In this document: one piece after another, positions 1-14,700 of the stretch | Layout: each line of letters begins with the position of its first letter | Numbering within the stretch: position 1 is the stretch's first letter | Source: Amphiura filiformis | Lineage: Eukaryota; Echinodermata; Ophiuroidea; Amphilepidida; Amphiuridae | Reading direction: 5' to 3' | Length of the DNA: 64,000 nucleotides | Assembly: GCF_039555335.1 (NCBI RefSeq) | Contig: NC_092628.1 | Coordinates: 80,750,315 to 80,814,314 of the forward strand | The notes under the pieces: model-generated | Databases searched by the model: none | Seen by the model: only the letters and a program-made list of their open reading frames with translations | Told to the model about the DNA's origin: nothing | Program-made: the position numbers and the translations under genes

Positions 1-562
1 CTTCTCACTTTTTGCCTTTATCTCAGTTTCATTATTGGACCTGATCTAGTCACATATTATATAATATATTCTAACATTTACACAAAATGTCCATATTACA
101 AACAAAATAGGATCAAGTAACTCGAAATACATGTACAACAAAAAGTTATGTGATAACAATGGAATTGTACAATGGCATTGTATGAGTACAGAATGAACAG
201 GATTTTGATACACTTTTAATTGGAATTGGCCTATTGAAATATCCTTTCACTAGTCTATCATATTATGAAAGATGCACATATCTTGTATCTGAAAGCGAAA
301 GGGATAGTATCCGAAAGTTAACCCTTCTTATCTTAAAATGAATTTGTCATTTTTCTATCTCTTCAATATTCTTAAAATACCATTAATTTTATGTATCATA
401 ATGGACTTGCCATTCTTCTTGACAACTAACTGTGGGTGTTGGACTAAAGTACTTTGAATCAAAGCTCATCCAACCAATTGGTTTTGGACAATGTTCTGTT
501 TTCCCGTAACTGGAGCTTATAAATGGACGTCAACTTCATGGCATAGCATGAATCAAACTTAC

Positions 563-816
563 ACTTTCTTTGTCTTGATCTGGTTCTTTCTTCACCTTTT
601 CCTGCATTCGTTTCAGTATGTCCCCCATGACACCACATCCACTACCCATCAAGGAACTCTTGTCCACATGTTTGTCAGAGTACATGACCGAATGGAAGTC
701 TGCACTGTCAAAATATAGCTTGGCTGGTTCCAATGTATAAGCATCGCCCTTGGAGTATATGCGACCATTGAGGGTTCCATTTGTGATGGTGCCATGACAG
801 TAACTCCCTGGCTCAT
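563..816 (-). CDS. ADAM10: ADAM10 exon 4 (prodomain)
   Basis: Acceptor TTACAG at 822-817 and donor GTAAGT at 562-557. 254 bases give 85 complete codons with the carried G: DEPGSYCHGTITNGTLNGR, EPAKLYF, FHSVMYSDKHVDKSS, GCGVMGDILKRMQ. The exon ends at a codon boundary. A 138-bp foldback element starts only ~45 bp upstream of its acceptor. Confidence 0.88.
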
Positions 817-2732
817 CTGTAACATAGTAACAGAGATTGAAAGCATCTAATTAGTAATTAAAGCAGATTCAACCCATCATGGGACGTTTTCCCAACAAAT
901 CCAGGCAGCCGGTCAATCATCTGCCAGTCATGCATAGCGTGATATACATGACTGCCCGGTAGCCTGAATTTGTTTGGTCCCACGATGGGTTAAATCTGCT
1001 ATCATATGATTATTTTCCTAATCTACATACATATTATAAATAACAAAGTTTGCTTTTGCTGCTTGTATTAAGGTGACTGTGTTCCTGATAGGGCATAATG
1101 TGTGCATGTACTGGTAATTGTTTGGACAATTTGTATACATGATTAAAATAAAACAAACAAACAAACAAACAAATAAACACACAAACAAACAAACAAACAA
1201 ACAAGCAAATATACAAATACATAAAATGTACCTAAACTGGTCAAAACTATGGCAGAATAATTTTCTACAATATCAATTCATTTTATTATCATTAGGGCAA
1301 GATCAAAGTAATTTATCACAGATGTGCGCACTTTCCCCGCCAACACCATGTAAAAATATTGGTTCCTCTGGCTATATCATATGGTTCACAATGTTATGTA
1401 TGACTACATGAGGAAAACTGTTGTGATCTGATTTCATTCAAAATAATAGTCCCAAATAACACCAAACTTGTTGCTTTGGAGTAAACATCATAAACACATA
1501 TTATTGTTATTAATATTATAACATCATTATCAGTATGATCAACACAGTGTACAAATGTAGCTTCGTTGGTTAATTATTTAATGAATATGTCACTGTGTTA
1601 TAGTATACTGCACTGTTTAGAATACAATTCGAATTTATGCTGTAGAGTACATAATTATCCCCAATTAAAGCACAGATGAATCAGATCAGGTATACAGCTC
1701 TAATCAATCAACCTGTTTTCATTAAGTGTAAATGGCCATGGTATTCATGGCAACAAATTATATTGCATGATTTATATTCACTCATTAACAAAACTTTGGG
1801 GCTGTTTGTTTTGTGTCTGTGCATGTATTGTGAATGTATATACCTAGGTGTGAACATAAACAGTAAATAAAAGAATATGTCATGACAGTTAATGTGAAAG
1901 ATTTGACAGTGCCCTATCCTTGACATGAAATCAATAAACTGGTGGAACAATGTTATATTGATTACGACTACATGTTCCGATCAATAGTATAATTTTGGAT
2001 TATCAGTCATCTTCATTTATCATTGTTATTATTATAATTCAAGTGGTGCTTTCTCTCGCCCCTTTTCTCAGTTTTTTGCAAATGAATTATAAAAAGAAGC
2101 AGTGGCGTAGATTTCTTTTTGACATTGGGGGATGGGGTTGGAAGTATAGTTAATCAAGAACCTTTTGGCAACAGAATAAGTCTATGGTACAAATGCGTAC
2201 AAATGGGGGCTGAAATGGCCAAATATGAGGTTAATTTGGTCAGAAACCCACATACAGACCTCAACATGGGGGGGCTGATTGTATGGACCATCCCCCCTGG
2301 CAAAATATTGGGGGATTTATCCACCCCCATCCACCCGGGATCTACGCCTATGAAAGGAAGCCTACATAAATGCGTAAGCTATACCCTTGTATGATACAGC
2401 CACATTCAACGTATTACAAATAAAAATATGGGTGGATAAAACCAGCTGTAAATAGTGATATTATTTCTTTGCTGCCTCAATGACCCAACCGTACTCAAAT
2501 CAGTAATGAGCCATTACTATTCTATAGCCTATATACATGCTTCAATACCCCAACAGCAGGTATGGCAATCACAAAGTAATTAATTAACTTGTAATGAATG
2601 ATATATATACGATGTAAATAATTGAACTCCGAAATACTACTCGGACACCTGCTTGTTACAGCATATATTTTAATTTGGCTTGCAGTGATTTGCTGTTTGC
2701 TATGGCAAATCAATACAAGCTAACAAAGTACC

Positions 2733-2763
<31 letters not shown>

Positions 2764-5700
2764 ACTCTGAAATCAACAACTGACCTTTCCAACATAGTTT
2801 TTACAAGTGAAAATTTCTGAAGTCAAATTTGACCACTTCACGTTGACATAACAGTGCATAATCTGAAAGGTGGGCGTAACAAATTGGATTGGACAGTTAT
2901 ACAGGCCTATATACATTGTAGTATACAATGTAGGTAATTATGGTGTGGCAGATGATAATATAAACTATAGTAGTTCTGGGAAAATGTCAACATTTTTCTT
3001 CTTTTTTTTTGGTAGAAATTTATTCAGCATAAAATTGCATTACTTCATTGATATTTATTCATACACTCCTATATCAAAGCAGTCAATCAGAAAAGCTGTT
3101 AGACAAGTACGAAACATGCATTGATTGTGTATATGGTGCACTCCACACTTTCTAGATGCGTGTCTTTAGAACACAAATATGCAATTTTCATCCATTTTGA
3201 TATTTTGAGTAAGTTGTTATGGCGGACCGAAAAAAATTGGCATGGAAAATAAATTTTGACGCTTTCTCAAAAACTGCTCATTTTTGCAGAAATCTGCCAT
3301 GCTAGTTGGATTCCTTGTGTCATTTCCTTTCTGAAAATGTATACTTTTATGTACTTATCATCATTACTTTTAAAAATACAACACAAAATAATGTTTAAAA
3401 TTTCCGACTTTGAGTGATCCTGTGTGCCCCCTTAATCAGACATATATATTCATATATTAATTCTCTTTCCAGTATCATGAGTACAGTTCTAGTTGCAATG
3501 ACAAATAGATAGGCCTAATAATAAATTATGCCATACCCACTGAACAAGAAAATAAACATGGGATGATCCATTACAGTTCATTGCTCACATATGCAGTCAC
3601 CTTTACAACGAAAACAATGCCATGAAAACAGAGTTCACTGATTCCTTTGTTAAAGATCCCACAATGTAGCAATTATGACTATTTTAGTATTTATGTGCAT
3701 TATGACTCATATTCAATATCCTTCTTTGATAAAATAATGTCATAATATCACACAAATTTAAGGATTGCATTATTGGATGTTTTGATATTTCAATAATCAA
3801 GTGTATTTTGTGGAAATATTTACTATTTAAAATCTTATTGTGGAGTTGTTATAAAACATTTTTGGTTCATTTCTAATGCCAAAGAAGCTACATTATGTAC
3901 TGTAGGTCTAATAAGGCCAAAAAAAAAATGTTGTGTTGCCCTCCGCGGCCGGTACAAAATCACGAAAATCTGGGACCGGGTTTTTTTATATTTTTTTATT
4001 TTTTTAATTTTTTTTTAACAAATGATTTTTTTTTATCATACATGTACCCCCAAGCCTATTCCCAGATCCATAACGTTCACTAAAAAGATTGTGCCCCAAG
4101 CCAGCACTTTAATTGGATAGTAGGACTGACTCATTGAATCCCAACAACATGGATGTTTAGGCCCTTCCCAATTGATTTTGAGTTTCCTATTTCCCACCCG
4201 CATCAAAAATTGAAAATTGCAAAATATTTAATTATTTGATTTTTCTCTCTGTCATTTTCTCTGTTAAATGACATTTTTGTTACATTAATTTGCTACTTTC
4301 TTACTTAAATCATGAATCCTGAACAAACAAATAACACATATTATTAATTATCAATGTATAAAATCAACCATAATTGCAATATGATCTGCAGTGCCAAAAT
4401 GTACCATGCAGGATGTTCATGTTGATATTGGGCTGTGACCACTTGTTTCAAAATGAAGAAAATAATAAGTAATAAATAACTAATAATTAAGTTACCTCAT
4501 GCCTATTTTAAAATCTTTAAATAGTAAACTAAGAATTAATTGTGAAGGGCCTTAATATTAATATTTACTTCAATAAAATATTCAACATTGGGTAGAAAAT
4601 ACAGCCAATATTAAGCATATGCCTCTCTTCACTCATGTTACTGTGAAATAGTAGGTATCAAATGGTTCAGTTGCTAAAAAAAAAAAAAAAAAAAAAAAAT
4701 CCGGCCGGGTGTACTACCAGATTTTAGGCTTGGGAGGGCAACACAACAATTTTTTTTTTTTGCCTAATAAATAAATGGGTGGCCCAGATTAAGGACCACC
4801 CATTCATATAGAGATTTAAAAATCATTATAGGGATTTAAATCACCTACTTTCACATTATCTATTTTGGCTGTTATACTTGTTTCATACTATTTTTTATTA
4901 AAGCCATATAATAACATTTCTTTAAAAATAGATTAGTATTTATTTTCCATAAAATGTTAGCTTTTACTGTCAGATATGTCCCTTTTAATTTTGAGCCGAA
5001 CAAGTGAGGTAAAGCAAAAAAATTGGAATTTACTACTAGCGCCAATGCATGTTACTCCGGAGGTTGTAATACAGTACGATCCTCTGGCGTGTGTGTTTGT
5101 CCCGCACACTGTGTACGTAGTACTGTGTTATGAACAACACATACGCGTTCAACAAATATTTCTATCGTAATAATAAAACGATGGTTCCGGCGTTTTTTTC
5201 AAAATCACAGATTTTGACAACTAAAGTCTTGATTTTTGCAGAGAATCTTTGTTTACTAAAGTACATTACAATCGTGTACAAACCTGAATATAACGTTTTT
5301 TTGAGGGCGTTCTTCTCAGCAAATGTTATAATATGGCTTTAATGTGTGTTTGACCTAATAAAATTCAAGAAGAACAATCATTGATTGTTAACAACCACAA
5401 CAACAACATTGATTGTTAACAATGATGACGACAACAACAACAACAATAACAACAAAAACAACAACTAACAACAATGACAACAACATAAACAATAATAATA
5501 ATGATAATAATATAGTTAAACTGATAATACATTCCACATTCATTTGGAATAAACTAATTTTTGTAAAGGATACCTATCCAATTGTGGGGCTCATTAACTC
5601 CACATTGAGCAGTAGTTTTGCATTATTTGGAGTTTGGAGTGATCACTAATACTTTTGTTATTAATTAATTTTATTCCTATTTGTGCCAATGGTCCAGGTC

Positions 5701-8700
5701 CTTTTCACAATACTCTGATTTAATCTGGATTGGTATATTTCTTCAGTGTATTTACTTACCCACAACTTCACCTGCATACAGATTGTTGACAAAATATGGG
5801 AGCTCTCCTTGTGATGTTACCAAGGCGAAATCTTGCATTAATATTGATGTATCTCGACGTAATCGTATATGAAAATGTCTGGAAAGAAAGAATTAAACAA
5901 TCTAAATACTAGTAGTCCATTCTACTCTGACCTTTAGAAAACAAATGACCATGTCACTTTTCAACAACTCCATGCACCCTCACACACACACAAACACACC
6001 CCTTCACAAAAACATGTACCAAACAAACACAAAAATGTTTTTTTCAATATTATAAATTAAACAAGTTATAAACATGTTTTGGTTTTGGTCAAAACATTTT
6101 AATAATATTTAAAAGTTGCGTTATTTAAAGGTCATAAAAACATTTTTAAAAAGTTTTGCATGAAAACACCCCACAACATTTTTAAAATGCTGTCAAAATT
6201 TTTACTGCAAAATATTTATTGGCAAAAATTTTATAGAAGTATTAGAGTCACGCGGTAGCCGTGACCAGCAAGTTTTTTTTTAAAAAAGACTGATAAAGAA
6301 GACTAATAACAGATGCTCCTTGAGACTATATTTACACCTAACATTAAAACACTTGACTTCTATTGTTCGATGTTATTTTTCGCTGGGTACAAAATGTATC
6401 TAAAACCATGCTAAATGTTATTTACAGTCCCAGGTGTAATATCGTGACAACTCATTAATTCCAAAAGGGCCACCAATCCTACAGTCAATCATTGTTCGTA
6501 ATAAACAAATATTTTTGCTTCCATTTCACGCGGTATTTCATAGCGAAAATTAGTTGCAAATCATACTGATCCAGGAGTTTTGGACACTGCTACAGGTCTA
6601 CCTGGTTATCACCTTCAAACTACTTTTTCAGCTTCACTTCCAAATATACCCTAGCAGATTCCTGGATACCCTACATACAAATTCTGAGCCACATTCACCA
6701 AAAAATCAAGTTTTTCACCATTCTTTTGTTCATATCGGACGACGCATCCATTTATATAATAAATTCTGTATTTCGACACAGTAATTTATAGCAGAGGCCC
6801 GTGGTCTAATGGTTAGGGCGCTTGACTCCAGATACGCTATCCCGAGTTCGAAGCCTGGTGACCAACTGATTTTTTTCTTCAATGTTTTATTAAACAATTT
6901 ATTGTCATTAATCAAGGATAACATAATTTTAAACATCCAGTGCTATTGTGATATTATTTTTTTATTAAAGCAAGTTGTTTGATTCTCATGGAAATTGTTT
7001 ATTGTGTTAAAGGCCTATTTAAAAACACAGCATAATGAGATACAACACCATCAAGGATCAAAAGAAATCTGAATAACCAAGAAACTAGATCAGGTATTAT
7101 AGGGTATGCAATACGACGTTACTCATTGTTATTCTAATTTAAATATATTTTGTCCTACCACGGGCAAATTCGCATGATAATAGGACAATAAAACATGATT
7201 GTGATATGTATGAATGGTTGTTGAATCGATTCAGAGACCTGACTCTCTGTCATCTTCAGCTATCGTAGAACATGACAATTGTCATACCGTCCCCGGTAGG
7301 TTGATTACAAACACTCTGTAGGTGTGGAAAATTGTTCCGCTAGTATGGAAGGCCAGCAGGAAAAAAATATCCAAATAACATTTATCAAGTATATATAGTA
7401 CGGAAGCGTCTATGTGACACAACTTGACCTGATAATTATCTTGCCATGTCGACTTATTATCAGCATTATGTCAACATGACGATATAAAATATCTCGCCAA
7501 GACAACTGAACAAACAAATCAACATGGCAAGATAAATTGTCATGCTAAGTCGACATACCAAAAATGGATATCGTCTTCACAAATAAATTATTATGCAAAG
7601 TCAATTTAGCAACAAATTAATGTCTACATAGCAGGATATTTTGTCACGTCCAGTTGACTTAACAAACAATATAAGTCAACATGGTAAGATTAAATTATCA
7701 TACCAAGGAATAGTAATTTTTGTCACCGTAGAATTTAAATTATTGAAAAGCATCCTCGGGATGTAGAGGAGGGGCGACCCGAAATTAAAGGGAAAATTAA
7801 ATCACAAAAGACCGCCGACAACCGCCGCTCAATAGGGATATCCAACTAGATTGCCCCGCAGGGCTACAAAGAACCACAAACCGCGAAATTTGGATATCCA
7901 GCTAGATTGCCCCGCAGGACTCAGGAACCACAAATCTTGAAATATGGATATCCTACAAATTAAAACCACAAACCGCGAAAAACCGCCAACAACTGCCGCT
8001 TAATAGAAATATTCAACTATATTGCCCCGCAGGGCTACAAAGAACCACAAACCGGGAAATTTGGATATCCAACTAGATTGCCCTTGAGGGCTATAAAGAA
8101 CCATAAACCGCGAAATATGATGTCCAACAAGTTTTAACTATAAATTAGCCCTCGATAGAGGGCAAAGCTTGAAGGATTAGGGAAATTATAACCACAAACC
8201 GCGAAAGTTGCCTTAACAAACAATATAAGTCAACATAGTAAGATAAATTACCATACCAAGTAATAGTAATTTTTGACACCGTATAATTACAATTTTTTAA
8301 AGCATCCTCGGGATGTAGAGGAGGGGCGGCCCGAAATTAAAGGGAAAATTAAATCTCAAAAGACCGCCGACAACCACCGCTCAATAGGGATATCCAACTA
8401 GATTGTCCAGCAGGGCTACAAAGAACCACAAACCGCGAAATTTGGATATCCAGCTAGATTGCCTCGCAGGAATCAGGAACCACAAATCTTGAAATATGGA
8501 TATCCTACCAATTAAAACCACAAACCGCGAAAAACCGCCAACAACTGCCGCTCAATAGAAATATCCAACTAGATTGCCCCGCAGGGCTATAAAGAACCCC
8601 ACACCGCGAAATATGGATGTCCAACAAGTTTTAACTATAAATTAGCCCTCGATAAAGGGCAAGGCTTGAAGGATAAGGAACATTATAACCACGAACCGCG

Positions 8701-11700
8701 AAAGACCTCCAACAACCACCTCGATAGAGATATTCAACTAGATTGCCTGCAGGGCTACAAAGAACCACAAACGGCGAAATTTGGAAATCCAACTAGATTG
8801 CCCAAGAGGGCTACAAAAGAACCACACACCGCGAAATATGGATATCCAACAAGCTTAAACAATAAATCAGCCACGATAGAGGACAGGGTTTGAAGAATAA
8901 AGGAATACCACGAACCGCGAAAGACCGCCAACAACCGCCACTCAATAGAGATATCCAACTAGATTGCCTGCAGGGCTACAAAGAACCACAAACGGCGACA
9001 TTTGGATATCCAACTAGATTGCCCCAGGGCTACAAAGAACCACTTACATTTTAGTTATAGGTATAGCTACATATACTCGTATTTTTTATTATCATAAATC
9101 AAGGATAATATTATTCAAACTTCTATTTTTCGCTTTATTCGTCTTATGGAGTACTTAGTAACGGATGACTTTTCAAGCTTGGAGCTACTCGGCTTCATTC
9201 ATAAAAAGAAAGCAAATCTACCAAAAAAAAGCGTTGACAACGTAAAAGAAAGCAACAAGTTTAAAAAGCCCCCACCTCGGCTCACTTTTTGAAACTTGGT
9301 CCCATTTGTAAAAGATACTGATTTAAACTTTGTCATAATTATCAACTTAAAATATTTGCAGAAGTGTTATGTATCTTTAATTTGCCGATGCGATATTAAG
9401 TTGTCAGCATTCTGGAACGATCAGAAAGGTTGTTCTTGGCCAATATCCTATATATGTTTTGTTTTATAATAATTATTAAGTTCATGATCAATGATTGAAT
9501 TAAACGAATAACAAGTAGGCATGTTAATGGCAATGATGCTATTGCTGTTGATATTCAAAATGGGACCAAGTTTCAAAAAGTGAGCCGAGGTGGGGGCTTT
9601 TTAAACTTGCTGCTTTCTTTACGTTGTCAACGTTTTTTTGGTAGATTTTGTCAACACTTAATAACATTATGTTAAAATAGTTAACATCAAGTTTTCAAAA
9701 GTAGTTTCCACATATTATTTTAACATTTATGCCCTTTATATAGACATTTAAATGTTTTCTGTAAAACATTTTGTGTTTGCTGTCGTAGTGGGCAGTCTAC
9801 CCTCTAGAAAGGCTGCTGGTCTGACAGTCTGAAAATTATTTTAAAATGTGTGAGGTTTAAAAGTTGTAAACAAAGGATGGACTGATAAAACGAGTGGGAG
9901 TAAAATAAAAAGGGTTAGGCATATTATGTGATGCGATCAAGCAAAACCAGTCGGAACTCGGAAATACTGATTTTGAGATATAGCTATACAAAGGAAATAT
10001 TTCCTTTTGTTTCCTGTTGTTTTGGAAACTCTTTAATTGCTCATATCTTTGAAACTGGTTGTTCAATTTCAATGGTGTTTTCTGCAAAATCCAGATTTGT
10101 AAATGCTTTTTACTATCCTATAAGAAACGGAAAATTTAATATTTCCCAGTTCCGACTGATTTTGCTTGATCGCATCACATATTGAAGATTAAAATTAGCT
10201 TGGTTTCTTTAAATGCCAAATACAGTTCAGATTGCACCATAGCATCTACACATGTAGGAACTCAGAGCTGTGAGGGGTTTAGCAGTCACAACACATTTTG
10301 CTCGCAATTTGCTCACAATGCTCTGGGTAGTAATAGAGGTTATCCACTTCACTCATGTGTGACTTCTAACAAAAGGCACTGGTTCCCGTAGTATTCCTCA
10401 TTCAAACTAATTCAATGCACAACCTCGGAGTTACCTGCATGACTTTGGCGGGCTATTTTGAAACAGTCATGGTTGCACATGCAGGTACTTCTTTAGAATG
10501 TCCTAAACAAGGTATACAGTCGTTGATAGGATATGCAGCTTATAGAACATGGATAACCTCTATATGTGGCTTCAGTATAAAGAGCACCTTGATAAGAGGG
10601 TGGCAAAATTGGAGGTGAAAGTATGACCTCAATGAGACCCTCAATGCTCACATAAATTTGCAGAAGCATGTGGTCAATCATTATTATCTAAACTTACCTA
10701 TCATGAGAATAAAACTTAATTTCTACATTCTTTTCTTGATTTCCAATTGATCTTGTTGCCCTATGATGCTGTTGTGCTATGTCTTCTATGTTGTAGTTTA
10801 TTGCTTCATAGTACTTTATATGTTGTGTTAACTGGCTTCCTGTGAAAGATCCTGCAAGATAAGGAGGGACCGAGGGAGGGACATTAACAATAACAGCATG
10901 ATTCAAGTTACCAAAACAGTCTTAAAAATCATCAACATTCACGATTTTGAGTATAAATGTCAGATGGGAAACATGAAGTTTTCTGTGTCTTCAATATGCA
11001 AAGTTATAATTTGTGTTCAAATTCAAGTATAGCCCCCCCCCCCCCCATTTTGATAATAAAAAGGGGTGGGACTATACTTGAATCAGAGACAGCAGGGTAA
11101 TAACAATCATTCATAATGGTTATTGTTGTGTTTAAATTATCCTGAAATAAAATGATACAATAAAATATGCCTAAAATATGTTGTAAAACATACTGAAATG
11201 AAGTAAAATGAAGAAACCATGATAAATTTCTGTATAAATTGGTAACTGATTAAAAAGTACCACATGTACACTTAATTAAGAATTGCGAATATTAAACGCA
11301 TCTACGGATTTCCTGGAAATATCGATCACTTATGCGATTACTTGTTGCCGGTGTTGACCATGTTGGACACAATAGTGATATGATCAAGCAAAATCCATTG
11401 ATTTTCAGATACATGAAGAGCCAAACAAATACAATAATTTCTTTTGTTGCATATTGTTTTGGAAACACTTCAACTGTTCATATCTTTGGAACTAAATGTT
11501 CAATTTCAATGGAGTTTTCTGCAAAATGTAACTTTGCAAAATGCTTTATACAACCATGTAAAAAACTGAAAATTGGATATGCTCAACTTCAGACTGATTT
11601 TGCTTGATCATGTCATAATAGACCTTTTCAAATTAATAGAAGTTTTTTGACATACATGTGGGTGTTTATATAAATATGGAGGCCAGAGTGTGACATTGGG

Positions 11701-14700
11701 ACCAAATTTTCAAAATGGGTTAATGAGAATTTTGTTTTCATTATTTTACACCCTGAAACCCATATTTCACACAAAAATAATCCGCTTTAATGAAACATAA
11801 TCCCTATTTGGACGGCAACACAATAAAGTGAGACATAAGACACAAATTAACACCTGTAACAATGACACCAAATTGTTTATTTGTCTTGGAGCTGTAACAA
11901 ATGTATAGTTGAGGTATGATAATGATTTGCTGGTTTTTAACAAATGTTATCGACATCTTTACTTTGGAAAAAAAAAAAGATCCTTAATCCTCTGGCAATA
12001 CTTGTGAAAAATGAGAACTTAATGTCCCAATATTTTGTCAAATTACGACCAATTCGGGCAATTATGTTTCAAAATTACTGTAATGTATACCAAAGTATTA
12101 TCCTTGCTTTGAAAAGAAGTTTAATAATCAAGGATGCATTCATTAGTGATTGGCAAGATTCAAAATACTACTACAATGTCATAAATATATCCAATGCTCA
12201 ATGTTAAAAACATTAACACCTGTAACGCTGACACTGGTGTCACTGTTACAGAGTGACATCATGAACTACATAAGCTATCTATCTACACTACCTATTATAA
12301 TAGCAAGTCCAAAACTAAGTAATATTATGTGAGAAATGTGTAACTAAACAATATTATATATTAGTTAACATGCTCAATAATGTAAAATACAAGTGGCCAG
12401 AATTAACTTCTACCTGGGGATGATATAAGTTTCCAAATATTTATTCTAGTTTCCAAATATTTATTCTACAGATCGATGTACGTTGCACTATTTAACTTTG
12501 ATTAAATTTCAGAATAGTTGAATACTTCAAAGATTTATTTTCCTCATTGATAAATGTAGTTATTTTGCTCAGTTTGACTATGGTTCCTCTCAACAAGCCA
12601 AGCTATTACATCTTGTGTTATCTTTAATCACACCTGTAACGCTGACACTAAAGTAGTACCGCTGACATTAAAGTACAATGTAGTACCACAGAATGCAAGG
12701 AAATGCGTAACCACATCAGGGCGAATTATTTTCACAAGACTATTTTCTGACTGAGCAACATTATACATAATTTTAACTATTGTATGGTTACTTATCATTT
12801 CGCATGTAACACTGACACCAAGCCTCAAGGGTTGGCTTGATGCGTCAAAGTTGAAAGACATTTAGAGAAGTTAAAATGTTACAGCATCATGTTACTCAAG
12901 ATATTATTCAAAGTAGAACTGAATCATTCAGGTGGTTAATAAACTTAATTTTGCTGTTTTCTGCAAGTGACATATCTTGTTAAACATTGTAATGTTGATG
13001 TAGAAACAGTTTTAAAAAAAAAACAGTTTGCTTTATAATACTAATAAAACACCACATTTGGGTTATCTATAATAACTTGTATGAAATATTTCAACACTTA
13101 TTTCAAAATAATCATTAACATGGAAAGATAAAATCCACATAAAACTACTATATAGTTTAAACCTTCTGCAGATATTGTAATTTTGGCTTCCAGGAAAAAA
13201 AACCCCAAATTTTGCCCAACCGACCCTACTTGAAGTTGAAAGGTCCACCCGCCCATAAAAGTAAAACAGGGTGGTTTTTTTCGTCGCATTATATATCATA
13301 TTTGTCTAATTAATTAAATAGCTATCCATGTAGCACAATATTGTGCAGTTGTTTACTACAAAAGTGCAACTTCCACCATGGTGAACACTGAACAGGTATG
13401 CAAAGAAAACTAATGGATTTGGAAAGTTGAATTGTCATGAAGCTAAAGGGGGGGGGGGACAAAATGTTAGAAGTTCAAATTGGATTTAAAAAGAAAAGCA
13501 AATATTCTTATTTGAACATAAACATGATAAGTAATAAATATAATTAATAAATAATATCAATAATTATCAATGATTTGTAAAAAAAGTGCAGTTTCTATGC
13601 ACGCAAAACAATTTACCCACCCTATCGCCATGTTTTGACAACAAACACACCCCTCTGCTATCAAATGGTCGAGTCCAAAATCGATATGGGGTCAAGGTTA
13701 TGGCGTGATAAATAAACTCGGTATTTGTTGAAACTTGGGCATTTGGCTAACAGTAAGACAAAAATACATTACCCATTTCATTCAATATTAATAAAAATAG
13801 AACGAGAAAGCACTGATACACAAATACAAATATTTATCTACAAAAACCACTGTGAAATATCTCATATTGAACACGCCGTAACTATGAGATTTGTGTTATG
13901 CCAATTTCAGTTACGGATGAAGTTTTCTGTTACCAACTAGTCCGTATTCGGCGATGATCTTTCGTACTAAAATGGTGTTTCACAGAAATATTCTGCGAGT
14001 CGAATCTCATGAGTTATTCGATCATTATAAAAACAATTATGGAGGGAAATTTCCAAGATTTTTGTCAAGGGATAGCCTGAGAAAAATTCAGAATGGCCAC
14101 ACCGTAACACTGACACCAAGTCCGTGTGTTGGAATGTGACGTCTTTCTGCGATTTTTCTCGAGTAATTCTTACTTCCAATGCACTACAACGTTTTGTTTA
14201 AAGTCTTGGAACTAATTAAATTCAAATTTATCACTAGAAACGTCACAAAACAATAAACACACGTTAAATGTTGTACACCCCCGTAACACAAACACACCCG
14301 TAACGCTTTAAACCACGAAGGCAATAAGCGCGTGAAAAAAAAAAAAGGTGTCTCCACGTGGGTATTTTTGCACACGGTCGTAAGAGGTCATCATCCGGCC
14401 TGTGTATCATGTGACTTTCATTCATAAAGAAACAATGTTTACGCTTCTACATCGCAATAAAATCTCACTCCGTAACGAAAAGTGAGTGACACCAAAGTTA
14501 TTAAAATCTCAATTTATCATTGAATATTTATTTGATTTGGATTACAGGCACATTCCATATGTTTTTTAAGTTAAGGTACTGTCATATTTGTTTCAAAACT
14601 CAACTTTCACAATACAGAAAGCTTACGTTTTAAACTGGTGACCGATTGAAAAACTCTTTACACACCCGTAACATTGCTGACACGAAATGTTACGGAGTGG

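Noticed and set aside
8666..8958. Hydrophobic or repetitive frames on both strands as small proteins
   Set aside because: They follow the tandem repeat period and have no independent support.
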